Positions 43,676 through 55,473 of a stretch of DNA of 64,000 nucleotides are shown piece by piece. The notes beneath the pieces were generated by a model, which worked only from the letters and a program-made list of their open reading frames with translations, ran no database searches and was not told the DNA's origin. Positions within the stretch are counted from its first letter, which is position 1. Each line of letters opens with the position of its first letter. The position numbers and the translations under genes are program-made. This DNA comes from Deroplatys truncata (lineage: Eukaryota > Arthropoda > Insecta > Mantodea > Mantidae). Location: contig CM060989.1 in assembly GCA_030765065.1 (NCBI GenBank), positions 56,620,001 to 56,684,000 of the forward strand, in the 5' to 3' direction.

Positions 43676-43995
43676 TACAGGCGGGTGCCTGGGGTCAGAG
43701 GCCCGTCGAGGAGCAGACACTCATGGATCAGACAGAACATCCAGGATGGGTGATCAGCCCGATGCCTGGTATGAAGGAAGTAGATGAAACGAAATGTTGG
43801 TGAAATGGATGAAAGGAAAGGTGATGATGGAGCAGTTGGTGGAATGAATGGCGGGGGAAACCGGAGAACCCGGAGAAAACCCGCCCAGACACCGCTTCGT
43901 CCACCACAAATCTCACATGCAGGTCCCTGGGATTGAACCCGGGCAGCCTCGGTGGGAGGCGAGCGGTCTAACCACTCGGACACGGCTCCGCCACA
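43676..43995 (-). repeat. SINE family 4 (tRNA-derived)
   Basis: On the minus strand: GGCGGAGCCGTGTCCGAGTG with GTTAGACCGCTCGCC, and box B GGGTTCAATCCCAGG, like a class II (Leu/Ser-type) tRNA head. The body carries GGTTTTCTCCGGGTTCTCCGG and ends around CCTGGGGGTGTAAG. One copy in the window. Confidence 0.75.
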
Positions 43996-44640
43996 AAAAA
44001 ATTGTAGCAATGGGTTAAAACGTTTTAATTTCACTACTGGTTAAAAAACCAGTATTTAGGTTGCTAGAAACGACGAAACAAATGATGGTTTATACGACAG
44101 TAATGTCTATGTTATTTTCATCTTATTAATATTGTTTGTTAAACGTTTCATTCATAAATAGTCTTAGAAAATACCATAATGAGATCGATATTACTCGATA
44201 ATTGCCCGAGCTCAATAAAAAACACCTAAGCAAGGACATTAAGTGACGACGAAGAAAAACTAGTTATAAATTGTTTTACCATAAAAGTACCTATACCTAA
44301 TTAAAAGGAAAGCATATAACGTTGTACAGTGTTGTTTATGAAACAACTTATTTAGCGGTATTTACCCACTACTTACCTTATGTTTATTGGTTGCATAAGA
44401 AGAAAAAAACCTTCTTTCTCACGTCTGAACAAAACTGGACGTGTGAGGTAGCCCCGAGGGCTTGGAAAGTTGTTTGTAGAGGATTTTGATTTACCGTATT
44501 TTACAGTTTGGCGTCTCCCCTCCTTCCCCTCGCATGTTCACGCGAGTTTGATTGTTTCAACATACTTCAAGGTTGTAAAGTCAAAATTAGCATTACTTAA
44601 ACTGCTTACAGGCATAAACAATTATATCTTGAATAAGAAC
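43996..44640. other. No recognisable feature
   Basis: AT-rich spacer ahead of a LINE fragment. Confidence 0.4.
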
Positions 44641-44644
44641 TAGA

Positions 44645-45293
44645 GAACCCTCCCGTTGAAATGTTATACCACTCGTTGAAGTAGTTGAAAATAAAGATTT
44701 GGGAGTACATTTTGCAACAAATCTCAGATTTAACAGACAAATTGAATTAATTGTAACAAAATCGCTAAAATGTCTAGACTTCATTATTAGGAATTAGATA
44801 CATTTAAAGAAAAAACATTAATTCGACTTTACAACTCCTTTGTTAGACAAAATCTTGAATACGCAACTATTATTTGGAATCTTAAAACCACAAAGTATGT
44901 CAACTTAATAGAAAAAACAGAATCGAAATTTTTAAAATATGTATTATTTAAAATAATTGGATTTTATCCTTCGTACACAAATTACGAAACCCTCTTAGAT
45001 ATATTTAAATTTAAAGCTTTAAATTTCAGAAGGGATTTGCGGGATTAATATTCTGTATAAAATATTACATTCTATTATTGATGATATTAACATTATCGCA
45101 AATAAAATATTTTATGTACCAAATAAAATAAGTAGATTTAAGAAGCTTTTTTTCACCACAAGAGCAAACACAAAAATCTACAAAAATTCACCATTAAAAA
45201 GAATTGTATATTTATATAACTAACTTCATTATTTCGATGTAGATATTTTCGATATGTCTGAAACTCAGTTCAAAAATGCAATAGTGAATAATC
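44645..45293 (+). pseudogene. LINE reverse-transcriptase C-terminal fragment
   Basis: The plus strand reads VEVVENKDLGVHFATNLRFN, LIVTKSLKCLDFIIRN, LIRLYNSFVRQNLEYATIIW and FKALNFRRDL, then after a frameshift near 45043 INILYKILHSIIDDI. This is the well-known post-catalytic tail ('K-D-L-G-V ... S-L-V-R-x-x-L-E-Y-x-x-x-V-W ... L-x-x-R-R ... L-Y-K-I-L') of Jockey-like LINEs. The catalytic region is absent. The fragment runs into the H repeat at 45300, which probably inserted in or next to it. Confidence 0.82.
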
Positions 45294-45299
45294 ATTTTT

Positions 45300-45607
45300 A
45301 CTTTCTCTACTACGTATGGTAAGTAGGGGAAGTATTGTATTCCACACAAAAATTCCATACCGAGATTTCACCGGAAATACATGTTTTGAGACCCCCTGAA
45401 TCCAAAAAAAAAAAGCATTTTTGGAAGCATGTCCGTGTGTGTGTGTGTGAACAGCATAACTCAGAAACGAACAGTCGGATAAACACCAAACGTGGTATTT
45501 AGGTTCAGTATCTTCCAGAGATGCGACACGAAGGTTTTCAAGAAAATCCCCCCACCCCAGATTACTCTTTACATGGCACATTTTTCGAAAATTTTAATTT
45601 TCTCAAA
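45300..45607 (+). repeat. H repeat, truncated copy (H14)
   Basis: Intact ACTTTCTCTACTACGTATGG end after a T run. It matches the first 300 bases closely and stops at AATTTTCTCAAAATT. Confidence 0.85.
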
Positions 45608-45639
45608 ATTTTCTCTTGCTTTAGCCGAACAGCTGGTCG

Positions 45640-45898
45640 TGCTAAACAGTGACCCCCGTTAATGTTGTTTTGGTGGAGAATGAAATTATGGGAAAACCCT
45701 TCGTTCAGTGCATATTTTAACTTGCAAGTTCGCGGTACAGTTCGTCAGTATAACAATTTATTGGCTAGCCATTGTTGTGTTGCTGTGTTACTGGTAAATG
45801 AAACAGTTAATTATACATTGTTACTTCGGCAAACTTTTAAAGAACCCTCATTGTCGCAACTAGCCGACTTGGCTGATATATTTACTCGCGTGAACTAA
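45640..45898 (+). pseudogene. Possible hAT/ZBED-like transposase fragment
   Basis: The 78-residue frame ends EPSLSQLADLADIFTRVN, resembling the 'W-x-x-Q-L-A-Y-L-A-D-I-F-x-x-L-N' segment of ZBED5/SCAND3-type hAT-derived proteins. The preceding part is not recognisable. A SINE begins directly after. Resemblance rests on about 15 residues, so the call is tentative. Confidence 0.4.
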
Positions 45899-45924
45899 TT
45901 AAAATTGGAAATTGAAATTGAGTT

Positions 45925-46198
45925 TTATTTATGGACGCTCTTTAACTACTATGGTTCTTAGCGTCCCATTATATATTGGGCGTGAAAGATCAGTAATTTT
46001 GCTCAGAGGCCTCTTTATCAGGCTTGAGGTTCTTTTACGTGCCGTAAATCTACGACACGGGACCACCGGCTTTACTTCCCTTCCGAAGGAAGCCATGCTA
46101 AGGATTTTTACGCCCGAAAAAATCCATCGCCCTCCGCCGGGTTTGAACCCGTGATCTTGGGAACTAGAGGCAAGCATGGTACCACTAGTCCACGGAGG
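45925..46198 (-). repeat. SINE family 1, copy b
   Basis: Minus-strand head CGTCCTCCGTGGACTAGTGG and box B GGGTTCAAACCC. Body TTAGCATGGCTTCCTTCGGA and TTTACGGCACGTAAAAGAAC. Tail CCATAAATAAAACTCAATTTC. It is very close to the other copies. The overlapping frames are SINE sequence. Confidence 0.85.
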
Positions 46199-46991
46199 AC
46201 GACTAAATGCCAGGGAGAACGAAATCATTCCGCTAGCATAATATAAATTCAGTGCTTTCGGTGCAAAATTAAAATACAGATTAATTGTGTCAGGAAAGAA
46301 AAGCATTTTTAACGGTTTGGTTATTTATTAGGCCTTAGCTATAATGGACTTGCAAGAACACATGATTAAGTTGAGATCACATTCCCTCCACTAGTAATTA
46401 GGCCCGCAAAGGATATATCAATTACTTAGTGAAACAACTGTTGGGTGCAAATATGCAGGGAAAAGTAACTGAACTTTCCGAGAAAAAAAAATCATGGCAC
46501 TAGGCCCATGCTTGGCCAGCCAACCCGACTGCCGGCCTCACGCCCACATACGCACGGCAGAGGTGGGCCAACATCCAACCGATACGGGGAGCCCGAGCTC
46601 TTCATTTTCCTCACGGTGCTGAGTGGGCACTGATCCTGTACCCGGGACACCAGGTATTTAAAATAATTTTTGTTTAACTGAATCCTATTAATTGCAGCTA
46701 TTTTCGTAGAGAGAAGTGCATCAGATTTAGACTGTGTAAATATGATAAATAATAATCATAGATATAAGTAAATAAGTAGTTAAAATCAAATTTAAACATA
46801 ATCTCTCTTCAAAATTAATAAATTTGAAGGTAATCAATGTAATATTAATAATAAATATTTACAATCCGCACTCTACGAGTGGGATCGAACCCGGACAACG
46901 GAACTTTCTACAGATCAAAATTTAAAAGTGACAATTCAGAAGAAGATGAGAATCAATTCTGCTACCTAGAAGGGCGTAAATGCTGACTTAA
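46199..46991. other. Spacer with GC-rich patch and a tRNA-like word
   Basis: Positions 46500-46660 are GC-rich and unrecognised. Near 46870-46900 the minus strand reads CCGGGTTCGATCCCACTCG, a box B-like word that may be a SINE head relic. Nothing else was supported. Confidence 0.4.
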
Positions 46992-46993
46992 TA

Positions 46994-48240
46994 CACTACG
47001 TGATCAAGTGTCCGGACACCTGGCTGAAAATGACGTACAAGTTCGTGGCGTCCTCCATCAGTAATGCTGGAAGTCAATATGGTGTTGGTCCACCCTTAGC
47101 CTTGATGACAGCGTTCACTCTCGCAGGCATACTTTCAATCAGGTGCTGGACGGTTTCTTGGGGAATGGCAGCACATTCTTCACGGAGTGCGGAAATGAGG
47201 AGATGTATCGATGTAGGTCGGTGAGGCCTGGCACGAAGTCGGCGTTCCAAAACATCCCAAAGGTGTTCTATAGGATTCAAATCAGGACTCTGTGCAGGCC
47301 AGTCCATTACAGGGATGTTATTGTCATGTAACCGCTCCGCCACAGCCCGTGCAGTATGAGCAGGTACTCGATCGTGTTGAAAGATGCAATCGCCATCCCC
47401 GAATTGCTCTTCAACAGTGGGAAGCAAGAAGGTGCTTAAAACATCAATGTAGGTCTGCGCTGTGATGGTGCCACGCAAAACAACCAGGGGTGCAAGCCCC
47501 CTCCAGGAAAAACACGACCACAACATAACACCACCACCATTTCCGAATTTCATTGTTGGCACTACACACGCTGGCAGATGACGTTCACCGGGCATTCGCC
47601 ATACCCACACCCTGCCATCGGATCGCCACATTGTGTACCGTGATTCGTCACTCCACACGTTTTGCCACTGTTCAATCGTGGAATGTTGACGTTCCTTACA
47701 CCAAGCGAGGCGTCGTTTGGCATTTTCCTGGGTGATGTGTGGCTTATGAGCAGCCGCTCGACCATGTAATCCAAGGTTTCTCACCTCACGCCTAACTGTC
47801 ATAGTACTTGGAGTGGATCCTGATGCAGTTTGGAATTCGTGTGTCTGGTGGTCTGGATAGATGTCTGCCTATTACTCTTTACGACCCTCTTCAAATGTCG
47901 GCGGTCTCTGTCAGTCAACAGACGAGGTCGGCCTGTACGTTTTTGTGCTGTACATGTCCCTTCACGTTTCACTTCACTATCACATCAGAAACAGTGGATC
48001 TAGGGGTGTTTAGGAGTGTGGAAATCTCGCGTACAGACTTCTGACACAAGTGACACCCAATCACCTGACCACGTTCGAAGTCCGTGAGTTCCACGGAGCG
48101 TTCCATTCTGCTGTTTCACGATGTCTAATGACTACCGAGGTCGTGGATAATGAGCACCAGGCAGTAGGTGGTAGCACAATGCACCTAAGATGAAAAACGT
48201 ATGTTTGTGGATGTGTCCGGATACTTTTGATCACATAGTG
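46994..48240 (-). mobile_element. Tc1-like transposon, copy 2
   Basis: Same family as 15680-16919, inverted. Ends CACTACGTGATCAAGTGTCC (low-coordinate end) and CACTATGTGATCAAAAGTAT (high-coordinate end, reverse-complemented), flanked by TA at 46992-46993 and 48241-48242. Length 1247 bp. Confidence 0.93.
47074..48106 (-). pseudogene. Tc1-like transposase, C-terminal two-thirds intact
   Basis: The start ATG is at 48104-48106 ([13 protein letters not shown]). One missing base in the 'GTGAAGTGGAAACG' region gives an early stop. From 47802 to 47074 the frame is open for 242 residues with all three catalytic blocks: [11 protein letters not shown] (Asp), FQHDRVPAHT (Asp) and SPDLNPIEHLWDVLERRL (Glu), ending GPTPY at the natural stop. 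Compared with the other copy, QNVVWSDE is QNVWSDE (one codon deleted). The N-terminal DNA-binding part is broken, so the protein is not functional as it stands. Confidence 0.92.
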
Positions 48241-48299
48241 TATCTTCCATTGAAAATGTTTAATCCTTTATCTGCTAATTGCTTTATCTTTATTTACCT

Positions 48300-48407
48300 A
48301 AGCAGAGGAAGTATTGTATTCATCCAAAATTCTAATATCGCGATTTCATCGCTCCGTGTTTTGAAGATCTGTGAAACTAAAATTAGTATTTTTTGAAAAA
48401 GATCCAA

Positions 48408-48479
<72 letters not shown>

Positions 48480-48480
48480 G
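48300..48480 (+). repeat. Old H-repeat fragment with long (TG)n
   Basis: GAGGAAGTATTGTATTCATCC, AATTCTAATATCGCGATTTCA and GTGTTTTGAAGATCTGTGAA match the first part of a plus-orientation H repeat. The family's microsatellite position is expanded to about 33 TG units (48411-48477). A family 1 SINE interrupts it here. After the SINE, TGTGTGAACTCAGAAGCGGAA (about 48812-48840) resumes the H sequence. Confidence 0.75.
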
Positions 48481-48766
48481 AATTGAGTTTTACTTATGAA
48501 CGCTCTTTAACTGCTGTGGTCCTTAGCATCTCATTCTATATTGGGCGTGAAAGACCGATAATTTTGCTCAGAGGTCTCTTTATCAGGCTTGAGGTTCTTT
48601 TATGTGCCGTAAATCTACGACATGGGGCTACCGGGTGTACTCCCTTCCGAAGGAAACCATGCTAAGGATTTTTACACCCAAAAACATCCATCGCCCTCTG
48701 CTGGGTTTGAACCCGCGAATCAGGAACTGGAGGCTAGCGTGGTAACCACTACGCCATGGAGGACGA
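48481..48766 (-). repeat. SINE family 1, copy c, inserted in an H microsatellite
   Basis: Minus-strand head CGTCCTCCATGGCGTAGTGG and box B GGGTTTGAACCC-like core at the matching place. Body GCATGGTTTCCTTCGGAAGG and TTTACGGCACATAAAAGAAC. Tail CATAAGTAAAACTCAATTC. TG-rich DNA lies on both sides. Confidence 0.82.
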
Positions 48767-48781
48767 CTTACATATATATAC

Positions 48782-48824
<43 letters not shown>

Positions 48825-48840
48825 CTCAGAAGCGGAAATT
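48767..48840 (+). repeat. (TA)n(TG)n and resumed H fragment
   Basis: CATATATATACATATATATATA then (TG)n at about 48792-48822, followed by AACTCAGAAGCGGAAATTCAG, the H segment that normally follows the microsatellite. The H match fades after this. Confidence 0.65.
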
Positions 48841-49478
48841 CAGTTATTTTAATCCGCCATAGAACGCCAAATGCATCTCCGACTGAACAGCTAAGCTACA
48901 ACTTAAATTGCAGAGATATGAACGCATGGATAAGAAAGCAGTGTTTTTTTTTAAAACGCTTTTAGAGTCTAAGTAAATGCGCAGATCGACTCCCTTAACT
49001 TTATCATTTTAGATAGCGTTTTAAATACTTTGATAGATACGAAATAATACAATTCGAAATGAAATAACTTCGATAGGGTTGTCAGCTGCAATGCAGTTTA
49101 TCTGGATTAAGAATACCCATATTTAAAATTTCTAAAATCCACAATTCCAGTTCGATTCGTTTCAAATCTCGATACAGCAATTAAGAGTTTAATGTATAAT
49201 ATGTAAACCAAATTTCATGCATACTGTTCAATTTGTACTCGAGATTTTTTATCTTTTTTATTTTCTGTATTTATTTATTTATTTATTTTACTGTTTTGAA
49301 AAATTGCTCCACACTTGCAGTTATTTTCTGGAAAATACTAATATTTTATAATTAAACTCTTTAATCTATACTAATAAACTGTAGAGAGGAATTTTAAATT
49401 ATCTTATTAGTTTGAGAGAAAATAGTGTTAAATATAAGAGTTAAATTGTTTGCTTAAAAATTACACAATATCATTATT
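48841..49478. other. AT-rich spacer
   Basis: Includes (TTTA)n at about 49269-49288. No gene or element was recognised. Confidence 0.4.
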
Positions 49479-50300
49479 ACTTTCTCTACTACGTATAGTA
49501 AGTAGGGGAAGTATTGTATTTCACCCAAAAATTCGATACCGAGATTTGACCGGAAATACATGTTTTGAGACCCCCTGAATAAAAAAAAGCAGTTTTGGAA
49601 ACATGTCCGTGTGTGTGTCTGTGAACAGCATAACTCAGAAACGAACAGTCGGATAAACATCAAACTTGGTATTTAGGTTCAGTATCTTCCAGAGATGCGA
49701 CACGAAGGTTTTCAAGAAAATCCCCCACCCCAGATTACCCTTTACATAGAACATTTTTCGAAATTTTTAATTTTCTCAAAAACGGCTCTAACGATTTTGA
49801 TTAAAATATCGTATGTTTAAGATATTTTCATGACAAATGAAATGTATATCTCGAATTTTCTGGGAATGTCTCCAAAAGTATTCTTCATTGTGAACGACTT
49901 TTGCGTAACTGGTAAACCATAAGAGATAGTCAAACTTTTACTACACAAAAAATGTAGATCGCGTTAAAATACACAATTTATGTCATTTTTTTGTTGTTGA
50001 GTGAATGATTTTCGAGATGTTGCTTATTATTCCCTTAAATTTTCCAATACTTATACTTTTTCTCTAATTCGTTATTCATTTTTTTTGTCCTGATAATGCA
50101 AAGAGAATGGAATACTCCACATAGCAACCAGCTCTTAAAATATTTGACTATCGCTTAAAGCCTACCAATTCCCCTTGCATCTACAAGAAAATTAGCAATA
50201 AGATTGACATCTCGATTAACATGAAGCATATGGAGAATAAGCGTTTGTAAAAATAGTTTGTACAAGAGTAGAGAAAGTCATGTGAGTGTAACACATCAGA
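49479..50300 (+). repeat. H repeat, near-complete copy (H15)
   Basis: Starts ACTTTCTCTACTACGTATAG after only two T (CATTATT) and ends GTGTAACACATCAGA followed by T8. It is collinear with the young subfamily. Confidence 0.9.
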
Positions 50301-51051
50301 TTTTTTTTAAATTTAAAGAAGAGTTTTTATTAAAGTTGTATTCCTTTCTTGAAAGATAAATACTAATCTCAATTCGGTCAATGTCATTTTCAAGTTCAAG
50401 ATCTCCCGTTTTGTGTCCGTGGAACCTCTACAAGGATGTATTTAACTTTTTGCATAAGCTACATCTACATAAACAACAGATGTTATCTATAACGACGAAT
50501 ATAATTACTGATTCGATATAAATTATTCATCATCACATATACAAAACATAGACCTATATCAAGAGCAATAGTGAATGTGACTTTCTTTTTTATATGAATC
50601 TGTATAAAGTGTATTTTATAAAATCAAATTGTATAAATCATGCACACAATACTGATATGGTAATTATTATCTTTTGTTCTTTAAGTCAATAGATGGTTTT
50701 CTTCTTCTTCTTCTTGGTTCTTTGCGGAGTTCAGTGAATATTTTGTACTCCATGGCATTTTCAGCGAAGGCTTTCTAAATCCTTTTTAGGCTTTTAGTAA
50801 TTTTGAATTGAAATTAGGTGTTTTAGAGCCCATGTCTTTCAGAAAGAACAGGGTGTCTCAATGGTTAAAAAAAATATCAAAATCGGTTGAGTGGATTTTG
50901 GGATTACATGCAAATTTCCTCGCTTTATAATATCAGTACGGACTGATAAAAGACTGTCGCGTCATCTACAGAACTGTAAACGAACAATGGTGGACGCGGG
51001 TTTGACGGTACGGTCGAAAAGCTGAATATATCAGGTTTCTGATAAAAAAAT
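50301..51051. other. No recognisable feature
   Basis: AT-rich; a (CTT)n run lies at about 50700-50714. No coding signal. Confidence 0.4.
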
Positions 51052-51895
51052 TCTGATGCGCTACATTCACATGGCTTTCTCTGCCCTCTATCGCTTATTA
51101 GTGGATATTCAAAGTATTCTCACGAAAGGCTTATTTTCCTATCTACTTCATTTTAATCGAGATAAACATTTCCGGAAATAGCTACATAACGCATTTCGTT
51201 ACAGATACAAATGGAATAGCGATAGTCAAATGTTTTAGAAATGGATGCTATATGATGGCCTTAAAATTCCATACTCTTTGCATGACAACACGAAAAACAA
51301 CTGAAAATCGGCAGGACTAAAAGAATAGCTAAGTATTAAGCAATTCGAACCATTAATAACAGATATCTAGTGAATGGCTGATGCCACAAAAAAGGTATTT
51401 GAAATAAATTGTGTGTTTTAAAGAGATCTACATTTTTGTGTACTATGTTTTCGTCTATTGTTTAACGTTTACCAGTTATACAAGATTACACAAAACTCGT
51501 TCCGAATGAAGTGGGCTTCAAGGTTATTTCCAGAAACTTAAATATATATATATATATATATATTTATTTTATTTTTAATGTATATATCTTTAATATGTGA
51601 TATTTTAATCAACATCGTTGGAGACATTTTTTGGAAAATAAAAATTTTCGAAAAAAATTTCTATGTAAAGGGTAGTTTGGGGTGGGGGATGTTTTAAAAG
51701 CTTCGTGTCGCATCTTTAGAAGGTACTGAAGCTAAATATTTATCCAACCTTTCACTGAAACACGCGCGCGCGGACGTTTTCCTAAAAATGCTTTTATCGG
51801 ATTCAGGGCATTCTATTTCCAGTGAAATCCAGGTATCGAATTTTTACGTGGAATGCAAAACCTTCCCTACCTACGATGTACGTGGTAGAGAAAGT
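51052..51895 (-). repeat. H repeat, old subfamily, near-complete (H16)
   Basis: Begins TCTGATGCGCTACATTCACA and ends ACGTGGTAGAGAAAGT. It contains (TA)n at 51545-51563 and old-subfamily words (GAAATAGCTACATAACGC). It supplies the uninterrupted reference for the H5 insertion site in H4. Confidence 0.87.
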
Positions 51896-52313
51896 TAAAA
51901 AAGCGATTTTCTAATATTAATCGCCTTCCTATAGTATTGTAAGATGCCTACTCCGTCGCATTCTATCAAACCTAAACTGACAGTGCAGGAATGCATGTAA
52001 TGGTTGTACGCCATTAGGCACCGTTATTCAACTTTCTTCAATGTGCACTAAGGAGACAGGATTTGCAACTTTCACTTGTCCAAGATGGATAGCCATGTTC
52101 TCACTTTCACGAGAACTCCGTAGTGAGAGCATTCAAAATTACTACCTGCAGATGTGTAAGGCGTAAAACCTCCACGATAGAATACTATGGGAAGTGTAGC
52201 CTTTTCATGAAAACAATAGCTTTAAGAAAGGCTTATTACCTGCTAAACGAAATGAAATATATTATTTCGCTATGTCTAATGTGTTGAGGCTTATTGTATT
52301 ACAGGTATAAAAA
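51896..52313. other. No recognisable feature
   Basis: Spacer between two H copies. Nothing recognised. Confidence 0.4.
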
Positions 52314-52506
52314 TCTGTTGTGTTACATTCACATGATTTTTCTCTACCTATCTTCAACAAACTATTCTTACAAAAGCTTATTCTTCTATCTACTTCATGT
52401 CAATTCAATAAAAGATTTGCAGAAATGATTTTATTACATACGTATATCCTTGTAGCTACAAAGGGAATAAGAGAACACAGTAGACTTCAGCGATAGTCAA
52501 TTTTTT
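52314..52506 (-). repeat. H repeat, third subfamily (H17), part 1 of 2
   Basis: Begins TCTGTTGTGTTACATTCACATG and runs to GCGATAGTCAATTTTTT, where H18 interrupts it. It continues at 53112. The same subfamily is at 58635-59325. Confidence 0.8.
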
Positions 52507-53111
52507 ACTTTCTCTACTACGTATAGTAAGTAGGGAAGTATTGTATTCCACCCAAAAATTCGATACCGAGATTTCACCGGAAATACAAGTTTTGAGACCC
52601 CCTGAATCCAAAAAAGAGCATTTTTGGAAACATGTCCGTGTGTGTGTCTGTGAACAGCATAACTCAGAAACGAAAAGTCGGATAAACACCAAACTTGGTA
52701 TTTATGCGACCCGAAGGTTTTCAAGAAAACCCCCCACCCCAGATTACCCTTTACATGAAACATTTTTCGAAAATTTTAATTTTCTCAAAAATGGCTCTAA
52801 TAATTTTCATTAAAATATCATATGCTTAAGATATTTTCATAACAAATGAAATGTATATCTCGAATTTTCTGGGAATGTCTCCAAAAGTATTCTTCATTGT
52901 GAACGACTTTTGCATAACTGGTAAACCATAAGAGATAGACGAAATTTTACTACACAAAAAATGTAGATCGCGTTAAAATACACAATTTATGTCATATATA
53001 TATATATATTTTTTTTTGTTGAGTGAATCGTTTACGAGATATTGCTTGTTATTCCCTTAAATTTTCGAATACTTATACTTTTTCTCAAATGGGAATTCGT
53101 TATTCATTTTT
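52507..53111 (+). repeat. H repeat, truncated copy (H18) nested in H17
   Basis: Intact ACTTTCTCTACTACGTATAG end. It matches to GGGAATTCGTTATTCATTTTTT, then changes directly to H17 sequence (AAGCACGGGTTGTTATGTGA). About 220 bases including the stem-loop are missing, although the host on both sides is in register. Confidence 0.85.
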
Positions 53112-53758
53112 TAAGCACGGGTTGTTATGTGACGACTTTGAAATTCCGTTCTCTTCGCATGACCACGAGAAAAAAACGAACAGCAACTTTGCAATTGAAA
53201 AGCACGAAGTATTTAGACAATTCAAATCAATAATAAAAAATATCTCAGAAGTGGTTACTGCCACACAAAATGTTATTTTACATAAATTGTGTGATTTAAC
53301 AAGATCTACTTTTTTTTGTGCAGTAAGTTTTTATTTGTCTCTTACAGTTTACAAGTTACAAAAAATTCATTCAGAACGAAGAGGACCTCACAGGCTATTC
53401 CCAGAAAATTCAAGATTTGCAATACGAACATTTGAAACGGATCTATGGTATTTTACTAAAAATCGTTACGGCCGTTTTTAAGAAAATCAAAACTTTCGAA
53501 AACATCTTCCACGAAGGGTAGTTTAGGGTGGGGACATTTTCTTGAAGATCTTGGCGTTGCATCTTTGGAAGATGCTGAACCTAAATACCAAGTTTGATAC
53601 ATACAGAACATTTCGTTTTTGCGTTATTCTGTTTGCAGTGCGTGCGCGCTAAAAATGCATTTTGGGTGTTCAGGGAGCATTCTGGTGAAATCTCAACATA
53701 AAATATTTGGGTGATGCAATACTTCCTCTACTTACTATAAGTACGTAGTAGAGAAAGT
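53112..53758 (-). repeat. H repeat, third subfamily (H17), part 2 of 2
   Basis: Resumes with AAGCACGGGTTGTTATGTGACG (compare TGTTGCTAGGTGACGG in the copy at 58635) and ends ACGTAGTAGAGAAAGT. The 152-residue frame across the junction is an accidental fusion. Confidence 0.8.
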
Positions 53759-54099
53759 AGACACCTTGCTTTTTTTGTGCTTAAAAATGAGCTGAATGTT
53801 AATTTATCTGATGTTTACTTACTGTGTTTTTGTGTGCATTTTGATAGGTTTATTTCAGCAATGGTATGATACTACAGAAGGGTTTTCTCTTACCTTTCTC
53901 CATTCAGTTTAAAATGTCCACTACGTAAAAACAAATAGAATAATTCGACTACAATATACAGAGAAAGCCAAAATACTACGAACCGGCTGCGCGATGTTTT
54001 TCATGTCCGCATCCTCGGCGCTCGTTCCCATTTGCCGCTATCATAGAAAGGCGTGGATGAAACCATGCAACATTTTTAAAACTACTTTTAAAGGCTTTA

Positions 54100-54385
54100 C
54101 TTACCGACTTTATGAAAGGAGATGCTGAAACTGGCCACAGTTGTTGTCCATACATTTTTGGCACCTCTTTAGGAAACTATCCATCACTCGCCGTAGTTCA
54201 CGTTGAGAAATGCTGGCAATTTCCTGGCGGATATTTTGTTTTAATTCTTCCAGGGTGTCTGGGTGTGTCTTGTACACTTTGTTTTAAGTTAACCCAGAGA
54301 TAGAAATCGCAGGGGGTTAGGTCGGGGGACCGAGGGGACCACAAATCTCCACTAATAATTCTGTCCTCAAACACACTTTCATAAA
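54100..54385 (-). pseudogene. Mariner-like transposase C-terminal fragment
   Basis: The minus strand reads VFEDRIISGDLWSPRSPDLT PCDFYLW (third catalytic Asp block). In a shifted frame it continues HPDTLEELKQNIRQEIASIS ... CGQFQHLL. The same ending and spacing occur in the transposase at 34236-35214. N-terminal and first two catalytic blocks are absent, so the element was already non-autonomous. Confidence 0.8.
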
Positions 54386-54447
54386 GTTGTTAAGTAAAGT
54401 CTTTAAAAGTAGTGTTAAAATTTTTGTATGATTTCATCTGCGTCTTT

Positions 54448-55473
54448 TGAAGTAACTTTATTGTATATGTTTATTTTGTTGTTATTTAGCCCCACATTTG
54501 GGAGCCAATTTGCAGTGGTATACTTTATAATGTTTGTGTATTTGTGTTTACTTCACGCGTTGAAGCCATCTTGTGACGTGATTCATTTGTTAGGCTTGTT
54601 AGCTCCATCTGGTGTTAGCAATTTGCGGCAATATTAATGTTCGTTTGAAAGAATGCTACTGTTATTTTATTTAAATTTTGTTCTCTGTCCTCCGGCTAGC
54701 TATTATCTTTTTCTTGGGTCGAGCACTTCTCTTTATACAGGTTGTGTAAACGGAAAGGAATCTTTTATCCAAAGATAACACTGATGAAAGAAATTTGTTT
54801 TACACTTTTATTGTCGAACACGTTAACTATCACATTTACACATTGATCTTGACACTCGCCAAACTGAAACTGTTATAATAACTTCATTACTGATAATTCT
54901 TAAATCGCGTACTTCAACTTTTTGTATAATTAACTTTATAACACTTGAGATTTTTCATAACTCTGTTACGCGTAACCTGCAAATTGATATCCGACGTGTG
55001 CCGTACAAATACTTTCGACGAACTGACGGGAATGCGACGTGTAGTGTACAAAGAATTTTGATGAACTGACGGGGTCTACCTCTAACCTACTCTTTTTATA
55101 CTCCTTCACCCAGATATGCCTAAAGATTATAACTGAACTGCAATTGGCTAATAAAACGCGCCAACATTAGCGTCTATTTTTATATCCAATGAAAATTATG
55201 AATACATATGCTCTAGGGAAACGTTCCAGAAGATTCTCAAGGAAAAACGCGCCAACATTACGTAACTTCCTCGTTTCCAATAATGATAAACAGCTCACCC
55301 CCTCGCTGCATTATTGCACGCTATTATTGTCAGTTTCAGTAAGGCGGTATAAACTTCTTTTCAACAATAATTACAATCAATAAACATCTCAAATCAATGT
55401 CACATAAGAATGCATATTCATATTACAATCATTATTTACATTTAAGTAATTTGTGATACAAATTACTGCATCA
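54448..55473 (-). mobile_element. LTR-like unit, copy 2 (probable solo LTR) with 4-bp target duplication
   Basis: Plus-strand ends TGAAGTAACTTTATTG and AATTACTGCATCA. It is flanked by CTTT at 54444-54447 and 55474-55477, and removing it restores the mariner inverted repeat. Minus-strand TATA box at 55091-55101 and the tRNA-Lys-like unit at 54487-54507 are conserved with copy 1 (41539-42601). No coding region. The exact restoration of the host makes the boundaries firm. Confidence 0.75.

Noticed and set aside
53023..53481. 152-residue plus-strand frame
   Set aside because: It spans the junction between nested H18 and host H17 and so is a chimera of two repeats.
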